Source of the DNA: JBOZRQ01 sp050789255
Lineage (GTDB): Bacteria; Bacillota; Sulfobacillia; Symbiobacteriales; Symbiobacteriaceae
NCBI GenBank assembly: GCA_050789255.1
Contig: JBOZRQ010000026.1
Coordinates: 83,187-147,186, forward strand
DNA length: 64,000 bases
Direction of reading: 5' to 3'
In this document: one piece after another, positions 9,064-16,714 of the stretch
How positions within the stretch are numbered: the stretch's first letter is position 1
Layout: each line of letters begins with the position of its first letter
Program-made: the position numbers and the translations under genes
The notes under the pieces: model-generated
Told to the model about the DNA's origin: nothing
The model's input: only the letters and a program-made list of their open reading frames with translations
The model's database searches: none

Positions 9064-9900
9064 ATGTCGATATACCAGTCACAAACGACGATCTTCGCGG
9101 CATCTGCGTTCTCCATGCTGGCCCTCCTCTGGATGGCCACGGGGCGCAATCCCCTCATCACTTTGCGCAACGCAGTGCTTTGGCTGCTGCGGGAACCGCG
9201 CTTTCGGGTCGGCATGCTCAGCGTTCTCGCCGTGCTGGCGCTCAACAGCCTGGAGACCAGGGTGGAGCAGAGCATGAACAACCCCTGGGACTTCACGCCC
9301 CAGGTCGCTCAGATCGGCGCCGGGATCCTGCTCTGGCTCCAGCGGTTTGAGTGGGCGCCGCTCACCCACCTGCTGACCTACGTCTACATAGTGCTCTTCC
9401 CGCTCTTCGGGCTGGCCTCGGTCGCCGTGTACGCCGCCCGGCGGGACTGGGATTCGCTGAAGCGACTCTTCCTTGGCTTCTGTGCCAACTACCTGGTCGC
9501 ACTGCCCTTCTACCTGCTGGTCCCGGTCAACGAGGCCTGGGCAGGGGGCGTGGGGGTGCGCTTCCTGATCCCCCAGGTCTATCCCGCCTTTGAGGCGCAG
9601 TACCGCCCATTCAGCGGCCTGGACAACTGCTTTCCGAGCCTGCATACCTCGCTGGCGCTCACTTACGCCCTGGTAGCCTGGCGCAACGGGTATCGCCGGC
9701 TGGCGCTCGTGCTCACGGCGGGCGCCGGCCTGGTGATGCTGAGCACCCTGTACCTGGGCGTGCACTGGGCCCTTGATATGTTCGCCGGCGCGGCCCTGGC
9801 CCTGCTGGCCTCCGGATACGTGCCCGCCCTGGCAGTTCGCCTTTTCGGCCGCCCCGCCATATCCTGGTACCATAACACCGGGAACGGGGTGGGCAGGTGA
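9064..9900 (+). CDS. PAP2-superfamily membrane phosphatase/phosphotransferase
   Basis: A 278-residue protein with about six membrane helices. Phosphatase motif 2 is visible as NCFPSLHTSLAL (Ser-Leu-His) and motif 3 as LYLGVHWALDMFAG (His with the Asp of the triad). The first motif is less clear. The layout matches the PAP2/inositol phosphorylceramide synthase-like subgroup, which acts on lipid phosphates at the outer membrane face. GGAGGT precedes the ATG. The 91-base upstream gap separates it from the DUF1854 gene and holds an AAAAGTTTTTTCGAACTTT stretch. Confidence 0.8.
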   Translation: MSIYQSQTTIFAASAFSMLALLWMATGRNPLITLRNAVLWLLREPRFRVGMLSVLAVLALNSLETRVEQSMNNPWDFTPQVAQIGAGILLWLQRFEWAPLTHLLTYVYIVLFPLFGLASVAVYAARRDWDSLKRLFLGFCANYLVALPFYLLVPVNEAWAGGVGVRFLIPQVYPAFEAQYRPFSGLDNCFPSLHTSLALTYALVAWRNGYRRLALVLTAGAGLVMLSTLYLGVHWALDMFAGAALALLASGYVPALAVRLFGRPAISWYHNTGNGVGR

Positions 9901-10166
9901 ACATCCTTCCGTCCCAGTCAGGCAGCCAGTGCTTTACCGGCACCGTGGTATTGACCCCCACAGGCCTTATCGGCGCCACCACGGGCTTCCTGACGGTCGG
10001 AACCACGCAGATTCCAATCCGGCAGGTTCCAGGTCCGAGCAACCGCGGCATCCCCCTCGACCAGCTGAACGGTCAGCGGGCGGTCCTTTGCGGGCACTTT
10101 GTGCAGGACGTCAGCGGCCTGACCTTCATCGTCTCCTTTGCCAGTCCCCTGCTCTTGCAGTCCTAG
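9897..10166 (+). CDS. Small hypothetical protein (89 aa)
   Basis: The GTG start overlaps the TGA of the PAP2 gene (GTGA), so the pair is probably translationally coupled. The product is beta-rich, without signal peptide or membrane segment (CFTGTVVLTPTGLIGATTGF, LNGQRAVLCGHFV, LTFIVSFASPLLL), which suggests a small barrel. I do not recognise a family. A 12-bp hairpin follows 8 bases after the stop. Confidence 0.6.
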   Translation: MNILPSQSGSQCFTGTVVLTPTGLIGATTGFLTVGTTQIPIRQVPGPSNRGIPLDQLNGQRAVLCGHFVQDVSGLTFIVSFASPLLLQS

Positions 10167-10173
10167 ATGGAAA

Positions 10174-10201
10174 CAGCCCAAGGAGCCATCTCCTTGGGCT
10201 G
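10174..10201 (+). terminator. Terminator-like hairpin
   Basis: Perfect 12-bp arms, 10174-10185 and 10190-10201, around CCAT. There is no clear T-run. Confidence 0.65.
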
Positions 10202-10290
10202 CTGAGTCATAGGACCAACTCCCACGTCTCCGAAACCAAATCTTGACCCAAGCTGTGGTCGGGCTCCTGGAAGAGAGGAGGCGGCTTACC

Positions 10291-10605
10291 GTGGATTCAC
10301 AGGGCCTCAAATGCCTGCGCTGCGATGCTCCCATGTACGATGATGGCCCGGCCATGCTGCACCGGGGCGTCTTCTTCATGACCCGGCAGCTCGTGCGGAC
10401 CTACCGGTGCCCCGCCTGCGGCAAACTGGAGTTCTTTGCGGGACTCGGGCTCGACTCGCTGGCGCCCGAGGCGGGCTCCGACGGCATCGTCGCGGGCGGT
10501 CCCCGGGTCTCCGACATCGGTGAAGAGTTCAATTGTCTGGACTGTGGACATCCGATCAAACCGGACCAGACTCGCTGCGAGAAGTGCGGCTGGACCTGGA
10601 AGTAA
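10291..10605 (+). CDS. Double zinc-ribbon protein
   Basis: GTG start at 10291 chosen because AGGAGG lies 9 bases upstream; a TTG at 10243 is the longer alternative. The 104-residue product has four CxxC pairs: CLRC, CPAC, CLDC and CEKC. They are likely to form two zinc ribbons joined by a Gly/Asp-rich linker. The first half resembles the nucleic-acid-binding zinc ribbon proteins of Firmicutes. The partner is unknown. The marR promoter starts five bases after its stop. Confidence 0.65.
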   Translation: MDSQGLKCLRCDAPMYDDGPAMLHRGVFFMTRQLVRTYRCPACGKLEFFAGLGLDSLAPEAGSDGIVAGGPRVSDIGEEFNCLDCGHPIKPDQTRCEKCGWTWK

Positions 10606-10609
10606 TCCC

Positions 10610-10636
10610 TTGACAGACCATACGAGGTCGTAGTAT
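10610..10636 (+). promoter_or_regulatory. Predicted marR promoter
   Basis: TTGACA at 10610-10615 and TAGTAT at 10631-10636 with a short 15-base spacer. The -10 lies inside the first TCGTAGTA operator copy, as expected for repression by steric block. Confidence 0.5.
10618..10635. promoter_or_regulatory. Predicted MarR operator copy 1
   Basis: 18-base imperfect palindrome ending in the half-site TCGTAGTA (10628-10635). It overlaps the -10 of the marR promoter. Confidence 0.5.
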
Positions 10637-10652
10637 CCTCTCATCAGCAAGA

Positions 10653-10670
10653 TACTTCGAGTTCGTAGTA
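10653..10670. promoter_or_regulatory. Predicted MarR operator copy 2
   Basis: TACTTCGA-GT-TCGTAGTA; 7 of 8 positions are palindromic. It is located just upstream of the marR ribosome binding site. Confidence 0.6.
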
Positions 10671-10684
10671 AAGTGAGGGTGATC

Positions 10685-11161
10685 ATGGAGCAGCTGCTGG
10701 AGCTTTTTCTGACCGGTGGCATACGCCTTCCCCTCTTTGACCCGGAACTGACCGCCCTGGACCGGGAGCTGCCCAAGTCCGACTTCCTGGCCCTGCTCAT
10801 GCTCCAGCGGCGCGGCGAGGCGACCATGTCCGAGCTGGCCGCCGACCTTGGCGCCCCGCTGAGCACCGCCACGGGGGTCGGCGCCCGTCTGGAGCGGCGG
10901 GGGCTGGTGGCACGGGAGCGGCATCCCCGGGACAAGCGGGTCATTGTGCTGCAGCTCACCCCGGACGGGCAGGCCCTTGCACAGCGGGCCCGAACCCACA
11001 TCGACCGGGTGCTCGGGAAGGTCCAGCAGGCCCTCACCCCCGAGGAAATGCAGCAGCTCATGGGCCTGGTCACCAAAATCCTCGGCGCCCTGCAGGCGCC
11101 GCCACCCGATGAGGAGCGCCCCGGCGCTTCCGGGCTCAAGCGCATCGCCATTGAAGAGTAA
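10685..11161 (+). CDS. MarR-family transcriptional regulator
   Basis: ATG at 10685 follows GAGGGT; GTG codons at 10673 and 10679 are less well placed. The 158-residue protein has the MarR winged helix: SDFLALLMLQRRGEATMSEL, recognition helix PLSTATGVGARLERRGLV and wing ARERHPRDKRVIVLQLT, flanked by dimerisation helices. Two TCGTAGTA palindromes precede it and a third precedes the next gene (ArsA-like). I infer autorepression and control of that gene by the same regulator. The inducing ligand is unknown. Confidence 0.9.
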   Translation: MEQLLELFLTGGIRLPLFDPELTALDRELPKSDFLALLMLQRRGEATMSELAADLGAPLSTATGVGARLERRGLVARERHPRDKRVIVLQLTPDGQALAQRARTHIDRVLGKVQQALTPEEMQQLMGLVTKILGALQAPPPDEERPGASGLKRIAIEE

Positions 11162-11189
11162 GGGGAGTCCCCCTTTTCTCTTTGGTTAA

Positions 11190-11207
11190 TACTTCGTCGT
11201 CGTAGTA
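11190..11207. promoter_or_regulatory. Predicted MarR operator copy 3, before the ArsA-like gene
   Basis: TACTTCGT-CG-TCGTAGTA lies immediately upstream of the GGAGGG ribosome binding site of the gene starting at 11223. It shares the full TCGTAGTA arm with the two marR copies. Confidence 0.55.
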
Positions 11208-11222
11208 ATGGAGGGATATCCC

Positions 11223-12419
11223 ATGCGTGTGATCGTTTATACCGGCAAGGGCGGGGTCGGCAAGACAAGTGTTGCTGCGGCCACCGGCGCCCGACTCGCC
11301 GCCGAGGGCAAGCGTGTTCTGGTCATTAGCACCGATGCGGCCCACAGCCTGGCCGACGCCTTCGACCGCCTCCTTGGGCCCGAGCCGGTCCTGCTTGCCG
11401 AGCGGCTCTGGGGGGTGGAGGTCGACAGCCTGCGCGAGGCGGAGCGGAACTGGGGCGCCATCCAGCGCTGGCTTTCCGGGGTCATGCAGTGGGCCAAGGT
11501 CAACGAGGTGACTGCTGAAGAGCTGCTGGTGTTCCCCGGGTTTGAGGAGCTCTTCGCCCTGCTGCGGATTCGGGAATTCTACCACAGCGGCCTGTACGAC
11601 GTGCTGATCGTCGACTGCGCCCCTACCGGGGAGACGCTGCGGCTGCTCTCCTTCCCCTCGACCATGAGCTGGTGGATCGAGAAGTTCTTCCCCATGAAGC
11701 GCAAGGTGGTCAAGTACGCCCGCCCGGTCGCGAAGATGATGACCGGCGGTCTGGAACTCCCCAGCGACGAAGTCATGGGCACCATGGAGCGGCTCTTCGC
11801 TGAGCTGGCCGAACTGCACGCGATCCTTCAGGACGCCCAAACGACCTCCGTACGGATTGTGCTCAACCCGGAGAAGATGGTACTGGCCGAGTCCCGGCGC
11901 TCCTTCACCTACCTCAACCTCTTCGGCTTCAACACCGATGCCGTCATCGTCAACCGCGTGCTGCCGCCGGAGGCGCAGGAGAGCTATCTCGGGCGTTGGC
12001 GTGAAATCCAGGCCCGCTATGACGAGGAGATCCAGCAGGCATTCAGCCCCCTGCCGATCCTGAAGGTCCCCTTCATGGAGACCGAGGTCGTAGGTTTGCC
12101 CATGCTGGAGCGGGTGGCAGAGGCGGCCTTCCATACGGTGGACCCCGGCGCGATCCTCTATGCCGGCAGGGTCGAGGAGTTGCGCAAGGAGGCCGGGGGC
12201 TTTGTGCTCGAGCTGGCGGTGGGCTTTGCCTCCCGCGAAGATATTACCTTGTCGCAGCGGGGCGACGAGCTGACCGTCCAGGCTGGCGCCTACAAGCGGA
12301 AGGTTGTCCTTCCCCGCACCTTGATGGGTCGGCCCGTCCAGGGCGCCCGTTTCACGGGGCAGCGCCTGCAGGTCCGCTTCGGTGAGCGCACCTCGGCAGG
12401 GGGAGCAGAGGAGGAGTAA
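11223..12419 (+). CDS. ArsA/GET3-family ATPase with C-terminal HSP20-like domain
   Basis: ATG 11223 is chosen because GGAGGG lies 7 bases upstream; ATG 11208 would include that site. The 398-residue protein has a deviant Walker A GKGGVGKTS at about 8-16, switch I STDAAHSLADAF, and VDCAPTGETLRLLSFPS. These are the hallmarks of the ArsA/Get3 ATPases. Its last 80 residues (GFVLELAVGF...VLPRTLMGRPV...LQVRFG) look like the ArsA-type HSP20-like domain. No arsB pump or arsenate reductase is nearby, and the Get3-type CxxC is absent, so arsenite efflux is not implied; a client-protein or membrane-insertion role is possible. Confidence 0.85.
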   Translation: MRVIVYTGKGGVGKTSVAAATGARLAAEGKRVLVISTDAAHSLADAFDRLLGPEPVLLAERLWGVEVDSLREAERNWGAIQRWLSGVMQWAKVNEVTAEELLVFPGFEELFALLRIREFYHSGLYDVLIVDCAPTGETLRLLSFPSTMSWWIEKFFPMKRKVVKYARPVAKMMTGGLELPSDEVMGTMERLFAELAELHAILQDAQTTSVRIVLNPEKMVLAESRRSFTYLNLFGFNTDAVIVNRVLPPEAQESYLGRWREIQARYDEEIQQAFSPLPILKVPFMETEVVGLPMLERVAEAAFHTVDPGAILYAGRVEELRKEAGGFVLELAVGFASREDITLSQRGDELTVQAGAYKRKVVLPRTLMGRPVQGARFTGQRLQVRFGERTSAGGAEEE

Positions 12420-12422
12420 TGC

Positions 12423-12635
12423 ATGCAACGGGAGCACGCACACATGCTGCTGGACACCCTTCTGGACGCACTCCAAAAGCGTACCATCCCGGCGGAAGCC
12501 AAGGGCCATTTCCAGGCGGCCCGCCGGGAGGTGCTGCTGGGCATGCGTGCGGTAATCGACGAGGCCATCAGCCGCACAGCGGAGCAACGACAGCCGTCGT
12601 CAGGTCCAACCAGGATCCCGGTTGATCAGGAATAG
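12423..12635 (+). CDS. Small helical hypothetical protein (70 aa)
   Basis: ATG 12423 lies 3 bases after the stop of the ArsA-like gene. An ATG at 12419 in another frame gives a Pro/Gly-rich product and is rejected. The peptide is amphipathic (HMLLDTLLDALQKRTIPAEAKGHFQAARREVLLGMRAVIDEAI) and looks like a small all-helical partner. No family is recognised. Probably cotranscribed with the ATPase under the MarR operator. Confidence 0.55.
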   Translation: MQREHAHMLLDTLLDALQKRTIPAEAKGHFQAARREVLLGMRAVIDEAISRTAEQRQPSSGPTRIPVDQE

Positions 12636-12692
12636 GCCACGAGGGGTCCGGGAAGGCTGGACGAATGGGGGTGAATTCTCATCAGCCCGGCC

Positions 12693-14342
12693 ATGCGCCC
12701 CGACCTGGGGATACTCCGGACCTACTTGAAACGAGCGGGGCTCATCGGCGAAGCCGAACTAGCCCGGCAGGCCGCCACAAATGCCAAGGCGTTCCGGCGG
12801 CTCGAAGAGGCGATCCGATCTGTGAAGCCACACCTGCCCATCTCCCCGCATGCGGTCGAGATGGAGCAGGTGTTTGTCGCGCTCTTTGGCGGGTCAGTCG
12901 ACCTGGTCACACGGCGATTGCAGGTAGGCGATCCGCCGCGCCAGGCGGTTCTGATCTTCCTGGACAGCATGGTCGACCGCACGGCCCTCCAGGGTACCAT
13001 CGATGGCCTGCTAAGCGGCCACGGCCCCAAGCCCCCCGACGGCGGGGAGGAACTGCTTGAATTCCTCGGCCAGTGCAAGGCCACCGTTCCAGGCAGTGGT
13101 ATGGTGGACCAGATGCCCAACGCGGTAAACCACCTTCTAAATGGACAGGCCATTCTATTTCTGGACGGCGCCAGAAAGGCGCTGCGGTTTTCTGTTCCCG
13201 GTTGGGACAAACGGGCGATCGTAGAACCCGAGACCGAAATGGCGGTCAGAGGCCCCCGCGAAGGGTTTATTGAGAGCCTGGTTACCAACGCCTCGCTGTT
13301 GCGCCGCCGGATCCGGGATGAGCGCCTCCGGATCGAGACCATGCAGGTCGGCGAGGTGACCAGGACAACCGTGGCTCTGACCTATATCGATGGGATCACG
13401 AAGCAATCCGTCGTGGAGGAGGCCCGGCGCCGCATCAAGCGGATCAAGATCGATGGACCTTTGGGCAGCAACTACATCGAGGAGCTGACCGAGGACACGC
13501 CTTACACGGTCTTCCCGCTCTACAAGGCGACCGAGCGCCCCGACTCCGTCGCGGCGGCCTTACTCGAAGGTAGGTTTGCCATCATTGTCGAGGGGAGCCC
13601 CTTCGCCCTCATCGCCCCCACCTTTCTGATTGACATGCTCCAGGCGCCTGAGGATTACTTCGAGCGCTATACCACCGCTACGGCTCTGCGGTTCATCCGC
13701 TGGATGTTTACCACGCTGGCCTTGCTGGGCCCCTCGTTCTATGTCGCCCTGACCACCTACCATCAGGAGATCTTGCCCACGCCGCTCCTCCTCTCCATCC
13801 TGTCCGCCCGAGAGGGGGTGCCGTTCCCCGCAGTTATAGAAGCGCTGATCATGGAGGTCTCCTTTGAGGCGCTCCGTGAGGCGGGCACCCGCATGCCCAA
13901 GAATGTGGGGCAGGCGGTGAACATCGTCGGCGCTCTGGTCATCGGACAGGCGGCCGTTCAGGCCGGCATTGTGTCTGCGCCGATGGTGATCGTGGTGGCG
14001 CTGACAGGCATCGCCTCGTTCATCGTTCCCAAGGTCAGCGCAGGGGCTGCCTTCCGTTACTTGCGCTTTCCGATGCTCCTTTTGGCGGGCACCTTCGGAG
14101 CGTTCGGCATCACGCTGGGTGTGCTGGTGCTGCTGTTGCACCTGAGCAGCCTGCGGTCCTTTGGAGCGCCCTATTATGCTCCGCTGGCACCATGGCTGCC
14201 AGCCGATCATGACGACGTGATCTTCCGGGCGCCGCACTGGGCCAACAAAAAGCGCCCTGCGGCCAGCGAGACCTCGGACCCCAGGCGGGTGGGACGCCGC
14301 CAGGCGCCGGGTCCCCAGCACGGAGAGGAGGAGCCGAGTTGA
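12693..14342 (+). CDS. GerA-type spore germinant receptor subunit A
   Basis: A 549-residue protein with a large soluble N-domain containing VDLVTRRLQVGDPPRQAVLIFLDSMVDR, then SLLRRRIRDERLRIE, RTTVALTYIDGITKQSVVEEARRRIKRI and the ELTEDTPYTVFPLYKATERPDSVAAALLEGR block. Four or five membrane helices follow (about 325-480). This is the GerAA/GerKA family, which forms germinant-gated channels in the spore inner membrane. ATG 12693 has no good ribosome binding site; GGGGGTG at 12667-12673 would better suit an in-frame ATC at 12681 four codons earlier. It overlaps subunit B by 4 bases. Confidence 0.9.
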   Translation: MRPDLGILRTYLKRAGLIGEAELARQAATNAKAFRRLEEAIRSVKPHLPISPHAVEMEQVFVALFGGSVDLVTRRLQVGDPPRQAVLIFLDSMVDRTALQGTIDGLLSGHGPKPPDGGEELLEFLGQCKATVPGSGMVDQMPNAVNHLLNGQAILFLDGARKALRFSVPGWDKRAIVEPETEMAVRGPREGFIESLVTNASLLRRRIRDERLRIETMQVGEVTRTTVALTYIDGITKQSVVEEARRRIKRIKIDGPLGSNYIEELTEDTPYTVFPLYKATERPDSVAAALLEGRFAIIVEGSPFALIAPTFLIDMLQAPEDYFERYTTATALRFIRWMFTTLALLGPSFYVALTTYHQEILPTPLLLSILSAREGVPFPAVIEALIMEVSFEALREAGTRMPKNVGQAVNIVGALVIGQAAVQAGIVSAPMVIVVALTGIASFIVPKVSAGAAFRYLRFPMLLLAGTFGAFGITLGVLVLLLHLSSLRSFGAPYYAPLAPWLPADHDDVIFRAPHWANKKRPAASETSDPRRVGRRQAPGPQHGEEEPS

Positions 14343-15442
14343 GCAAGACCGCACGCATCAGCCACCAGCAGTTGGCCGCAGTAGTGGTGCTGTTCACCGA
14401 GGCAGCCATGTTGCTGTACCTCCCTGCCGTGCTCGCCGAAGAGGTTGGTCGGGACGCGTGGTTGGCCGTACCGTTAGGCACTCTGATCGGTGCCATACCG
14501 GTAGCCTACCTGCTCAGCCGGTTAAGCGTCTATCACCCGAATCGCAGTCTGGGAGAGATCGCCGAGCACTGTCTGGGCCGCTGGCTGGGCAAGCTTCTTA
14601 CGCTGATCCTCGCAAGCTATAGCCTCTTCCTGGCTTCGCTTGTCCTCCGGAATGTGGTGGACTTCTCTGTGATTGCGTTCCTGCCCGGCACTCCGGTCTG
14701 GGCGATCGCCTCGACCTTCACGGCCGCGGCTGTGTACGGTGTCTACTGCGGGGTCGAGGTGGTGACCCGGGTGGCCGTCCTGATCATGTTCACGGCGTTG
14801 TTGGCGGTGGCGGTTGTCCCCATCGGCGTCAGCCCGGATATCGAAGTCATCCGTCTCCTGCCCATACTGGGAAATGGACTTGCCCCCTTACTGCAGGCCA
14901 GTTGGTCGATGGCGGGGTGGTTTGCGGAGATCTGGGTCTTCGCCGCCTGGGTAGGGCTGATTGACAAACCGCGAAAGTCCTTCCAGGGCTTCCTTTGGGG
15001 CCTGCTCGGGTCCGCGTGGATGCTCACCACGGTAGTGCTGTCTGCAGTGGTCACGCTGAGCCCAGAGCTCACCATGAGGCTTACCTTCCCGATCTACTAT
15101 TTGGTGCAGGAGATCTCCGTGGCTGAGTTTCTCGAGCGCGTGGAGCTCATATTGCTCACCATTTGGCTGGCCAGTATGTTCGTCAAATTCTCGGCCTGCC
15201 TGTGGTCCGCTACCACAACCACGGCCAGTGCCTTCGGGCTCAAGTCTGACCGACGCATCATCCTGCCGTTGGCGGGCGTTGCCGCGGCTCTGGTGTACGT
15301 GTGGCCTAGCATCGTCCACATCATCAACTTCGGCACGTACATGTGGACTCCCCTCACACTGCCTCTGGCCTATGGCGTGCCCGGATTGCTGACGATCATC
15401 TCCTGGTGGAAGCGCAGGACGGCCGGGAGGCACCCAGCATGA
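14339..15442 (+). CDS. GerA-type spore germinant receptor subunit B
   Basis: TTG start overlapping the TGA of subunit A (TTGA), with GAGAGGAGGA upstream. The 367-residue protein has ten hydrophobic segments, as expected for the APC-like amino-acid permease fold of GerAB subunits, which bind the germinant. The N-terminal ISHQQLAAVVVLFTEAAMLLYLP is typical of the family. It overlaps subunit C by 4 bases. Confidence 0.88.
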   Translation: MSKTARISHQQLAAVVVLFTEAAMLLYLPAVLAEEVGRDAWLAVPLGTLIGAIPVAYLLSRLSVYHPNRSLGEIAEHCLGRWLGKLLTLILASYSLFLASLVLRNVVDFSVIAFLPGTPVWAIASTFTAAAVYGVYCGVEVVTRVAVLIMFTALLAVAVVPIGVSPDIEVIRLLPILGNGLAPLLQASWSMAGWFAEIWVFAAWVGLIDKPRKSFQGFLWGLLGSAWMLTTVVLSAVVTLSPELTMRLTFPIYYLVQEISVAEFLERVELILLTIWLASMFVKFSACLWSATTTTASAFGLKSDRRIILPLAGVAAALVYVWPSIVHIINFGTYMWTPLTLPLAYGVPGLLTIISWWKRRTAGRHPA

Positions 15443-16659
15443 AAAAGCGTCTGTCGGCACTGCTCCTGTTCCTGCTGCTGATCGGTTCCGGATGCTGGAG
15501 CCGCCGGGAGATCAACGACCTCGGGGTCGTGGTCACCCTTGGGGTGGATCTGGATGAGTCAGGGCAGCTTGAAGTGACCATGGGCATCGCCCAGCCAGCC
15601 GCCGCTGTCGGTGGCCATGGCACGGGGGGCGGGGGAGGTGGGGGGAGCAGCACCGGCGGCGGAGGGGGTAGCGCAGGGGAGCCGAGGGCCGTCGTCATCC
15701 GCACAGGGAAAACACTGGCCGAGGCCGTCCGCGAGGCGGAGCTGATGGTTCCTCGCAGGCTTACCTTACAGCACCTGCAAGTGATCATTTTGGGGGAGCG
15801 GTTCGCCGAGCGCGGGGTAAACACCCTGACGGACTATCTCCTGCGCAATCCCGAGGTCAGGCTCAGCACCCGGATCATGATTCTCAAAGGGGCTTCGATC
15901 CGGGAGATGCTCGGCCAGCCGCCCATCGTGGAGCGCCTTCAGGCCCAGGTCCTGCACGAGTTGGCGACCGCCCGTGTCGGGCTCGTGCGTAAGCTCAAGG
16001 AGTTTTTGATCGCCCGCTCCACACCCCATCAGTCGCCGGTACTTCCCGTGGTCAGCCTGAAGGGTGAGTTTCGTACTTCCGCAACAGAGGTCACGCCAAC
16101 CCCTGAACTGTCGGGCGTGGCTGTTTTCAAGGACGATCGGGTCGCCGCCTACCTCGACGCCGAGATGACGCGAGGCTTCATATGGCTCGTTGGATCGGCG
16201 CGCGATGCGATTGTTACCGCCGAGTGTCCGGACAAGTCAGGCAAATATCTGTCCGCCCGCGTCTATGACGCCGACAGGAGGGTCCAGCCGGTCATGAGGG
16301 GGTCGCGGGCGGGTTTCAACATAACGATCGGCGGCACACTCCACATCGCCGAGACCCAATGTGGAATTGATCTCCTGGACCCTGTCCAATTGCAAGCGGT
16401 CCAGTCCGTACTTCAGCGGCGGATCAAAGAACGGGTCGAGGAGGTGATCCGCATCACCCAGGCTGTGCCGGCGGATCCCTTTAACTTCGGGCAGTACCTG
16501 CGGGCGGGCATGCCGCAAGTCTGGAACAGAGTCAGCAGCCGCTGGCCGGCGGAATGGGCCGACACCCCGGTCCGCCTCGATATTCGGGTCAAGGTAACGC
16601 ACACCCAAGGTTCGATCCGAGTACCAAACTGGCGTGCATTCCCACCGCCTACGCCGTAG
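15439..16659 (+). CDS. GerA-type spore germinant receptor subunit C lipoprotein
   Basis: ATG 15439 (MKKRLSALLLFLLLIGSGC) with GGGAGG 8 bases upstream; earlier in-frame starts lie inside subunit B. The lipobox Cys is C19, followed by CWSRREINDLGVVVTLGVD, the Ger(x)C family signature. The rest matches domains 1-3 (RTGKTLAEAVREAELMVPRRL..., RIMILKGASIREML, KSDG-like INITIGG..., final VRLDIRVKVTHTQGSIRVPN). Unusually, residues 58-80 form a Gly/Ser-rich run between the first beta strands. 406 residues. Anchored to the spore inner membrane outer face in the family. Confidence 0.88.
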   Translation: MKKRLSALLLFLLLIGSGCWSRREINDLGVVVTLGVDLDESGQLEVTMGIAQPAAAVGGHGTGGGGGGGSSTGGGGGSAGEPRAVVIRTGKTLAEAVREAELMVPRRLTLQHLQVIILGERFAERGVNTLTDYLLRNPEVRLSTRIMILKGASIREMLGQPPIVERLQAQVLHELATARVGLVRKLKEFLIARSTPHQSPVLPVVSLKGEFRTSATEVTPTPELSGVAVFKDDRVAAYLDAEMTRGFIWLVGSARDAIVTAECPDKSGKYLSARVYDADRRVQPVMRGSRAGFNITIGGTLHIAETQCGIDLLDPVQLQAVQSVLQRRIKERVEEVIRITQAVPADPFNFGQYLRAGMPQVWNRVSSRWPAEWADTPVRLDIRVKVTHTQGSIRVPNWRAFPPPTP

Positions 16660-16714
16660 AAAAAAGCAGCACCATCTCCTCTCTGCCTTCATTTCATAAG
16701 GGGGAGGTGTTGTC

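Noticed and set aside
10243..10290. TTG start at 10243 for the zinc-ribbon gene
   Set aside because: The ribosome binding site AGGAGG at about 10276-10281 favours GTG 10291.
11160..11182. Terminator after marR (AGGGGAGTCCCCCTTTTC)
   Set aside because: The stem is only about 4-5 base pairs; too weak to call, although a T-run follows.
11136..12587. 483-codon minus-strand open frame
   Set aside because: Antisense to the ArsA-like ATPase gene, which has clear P-loop motifs.
12419..12625. ATG at 12419 as start of a small gene
   Set aside because: That frame gives a Pro/Gly/His-rich product; the frame from ATG 12423 gives a plausible helical protein.
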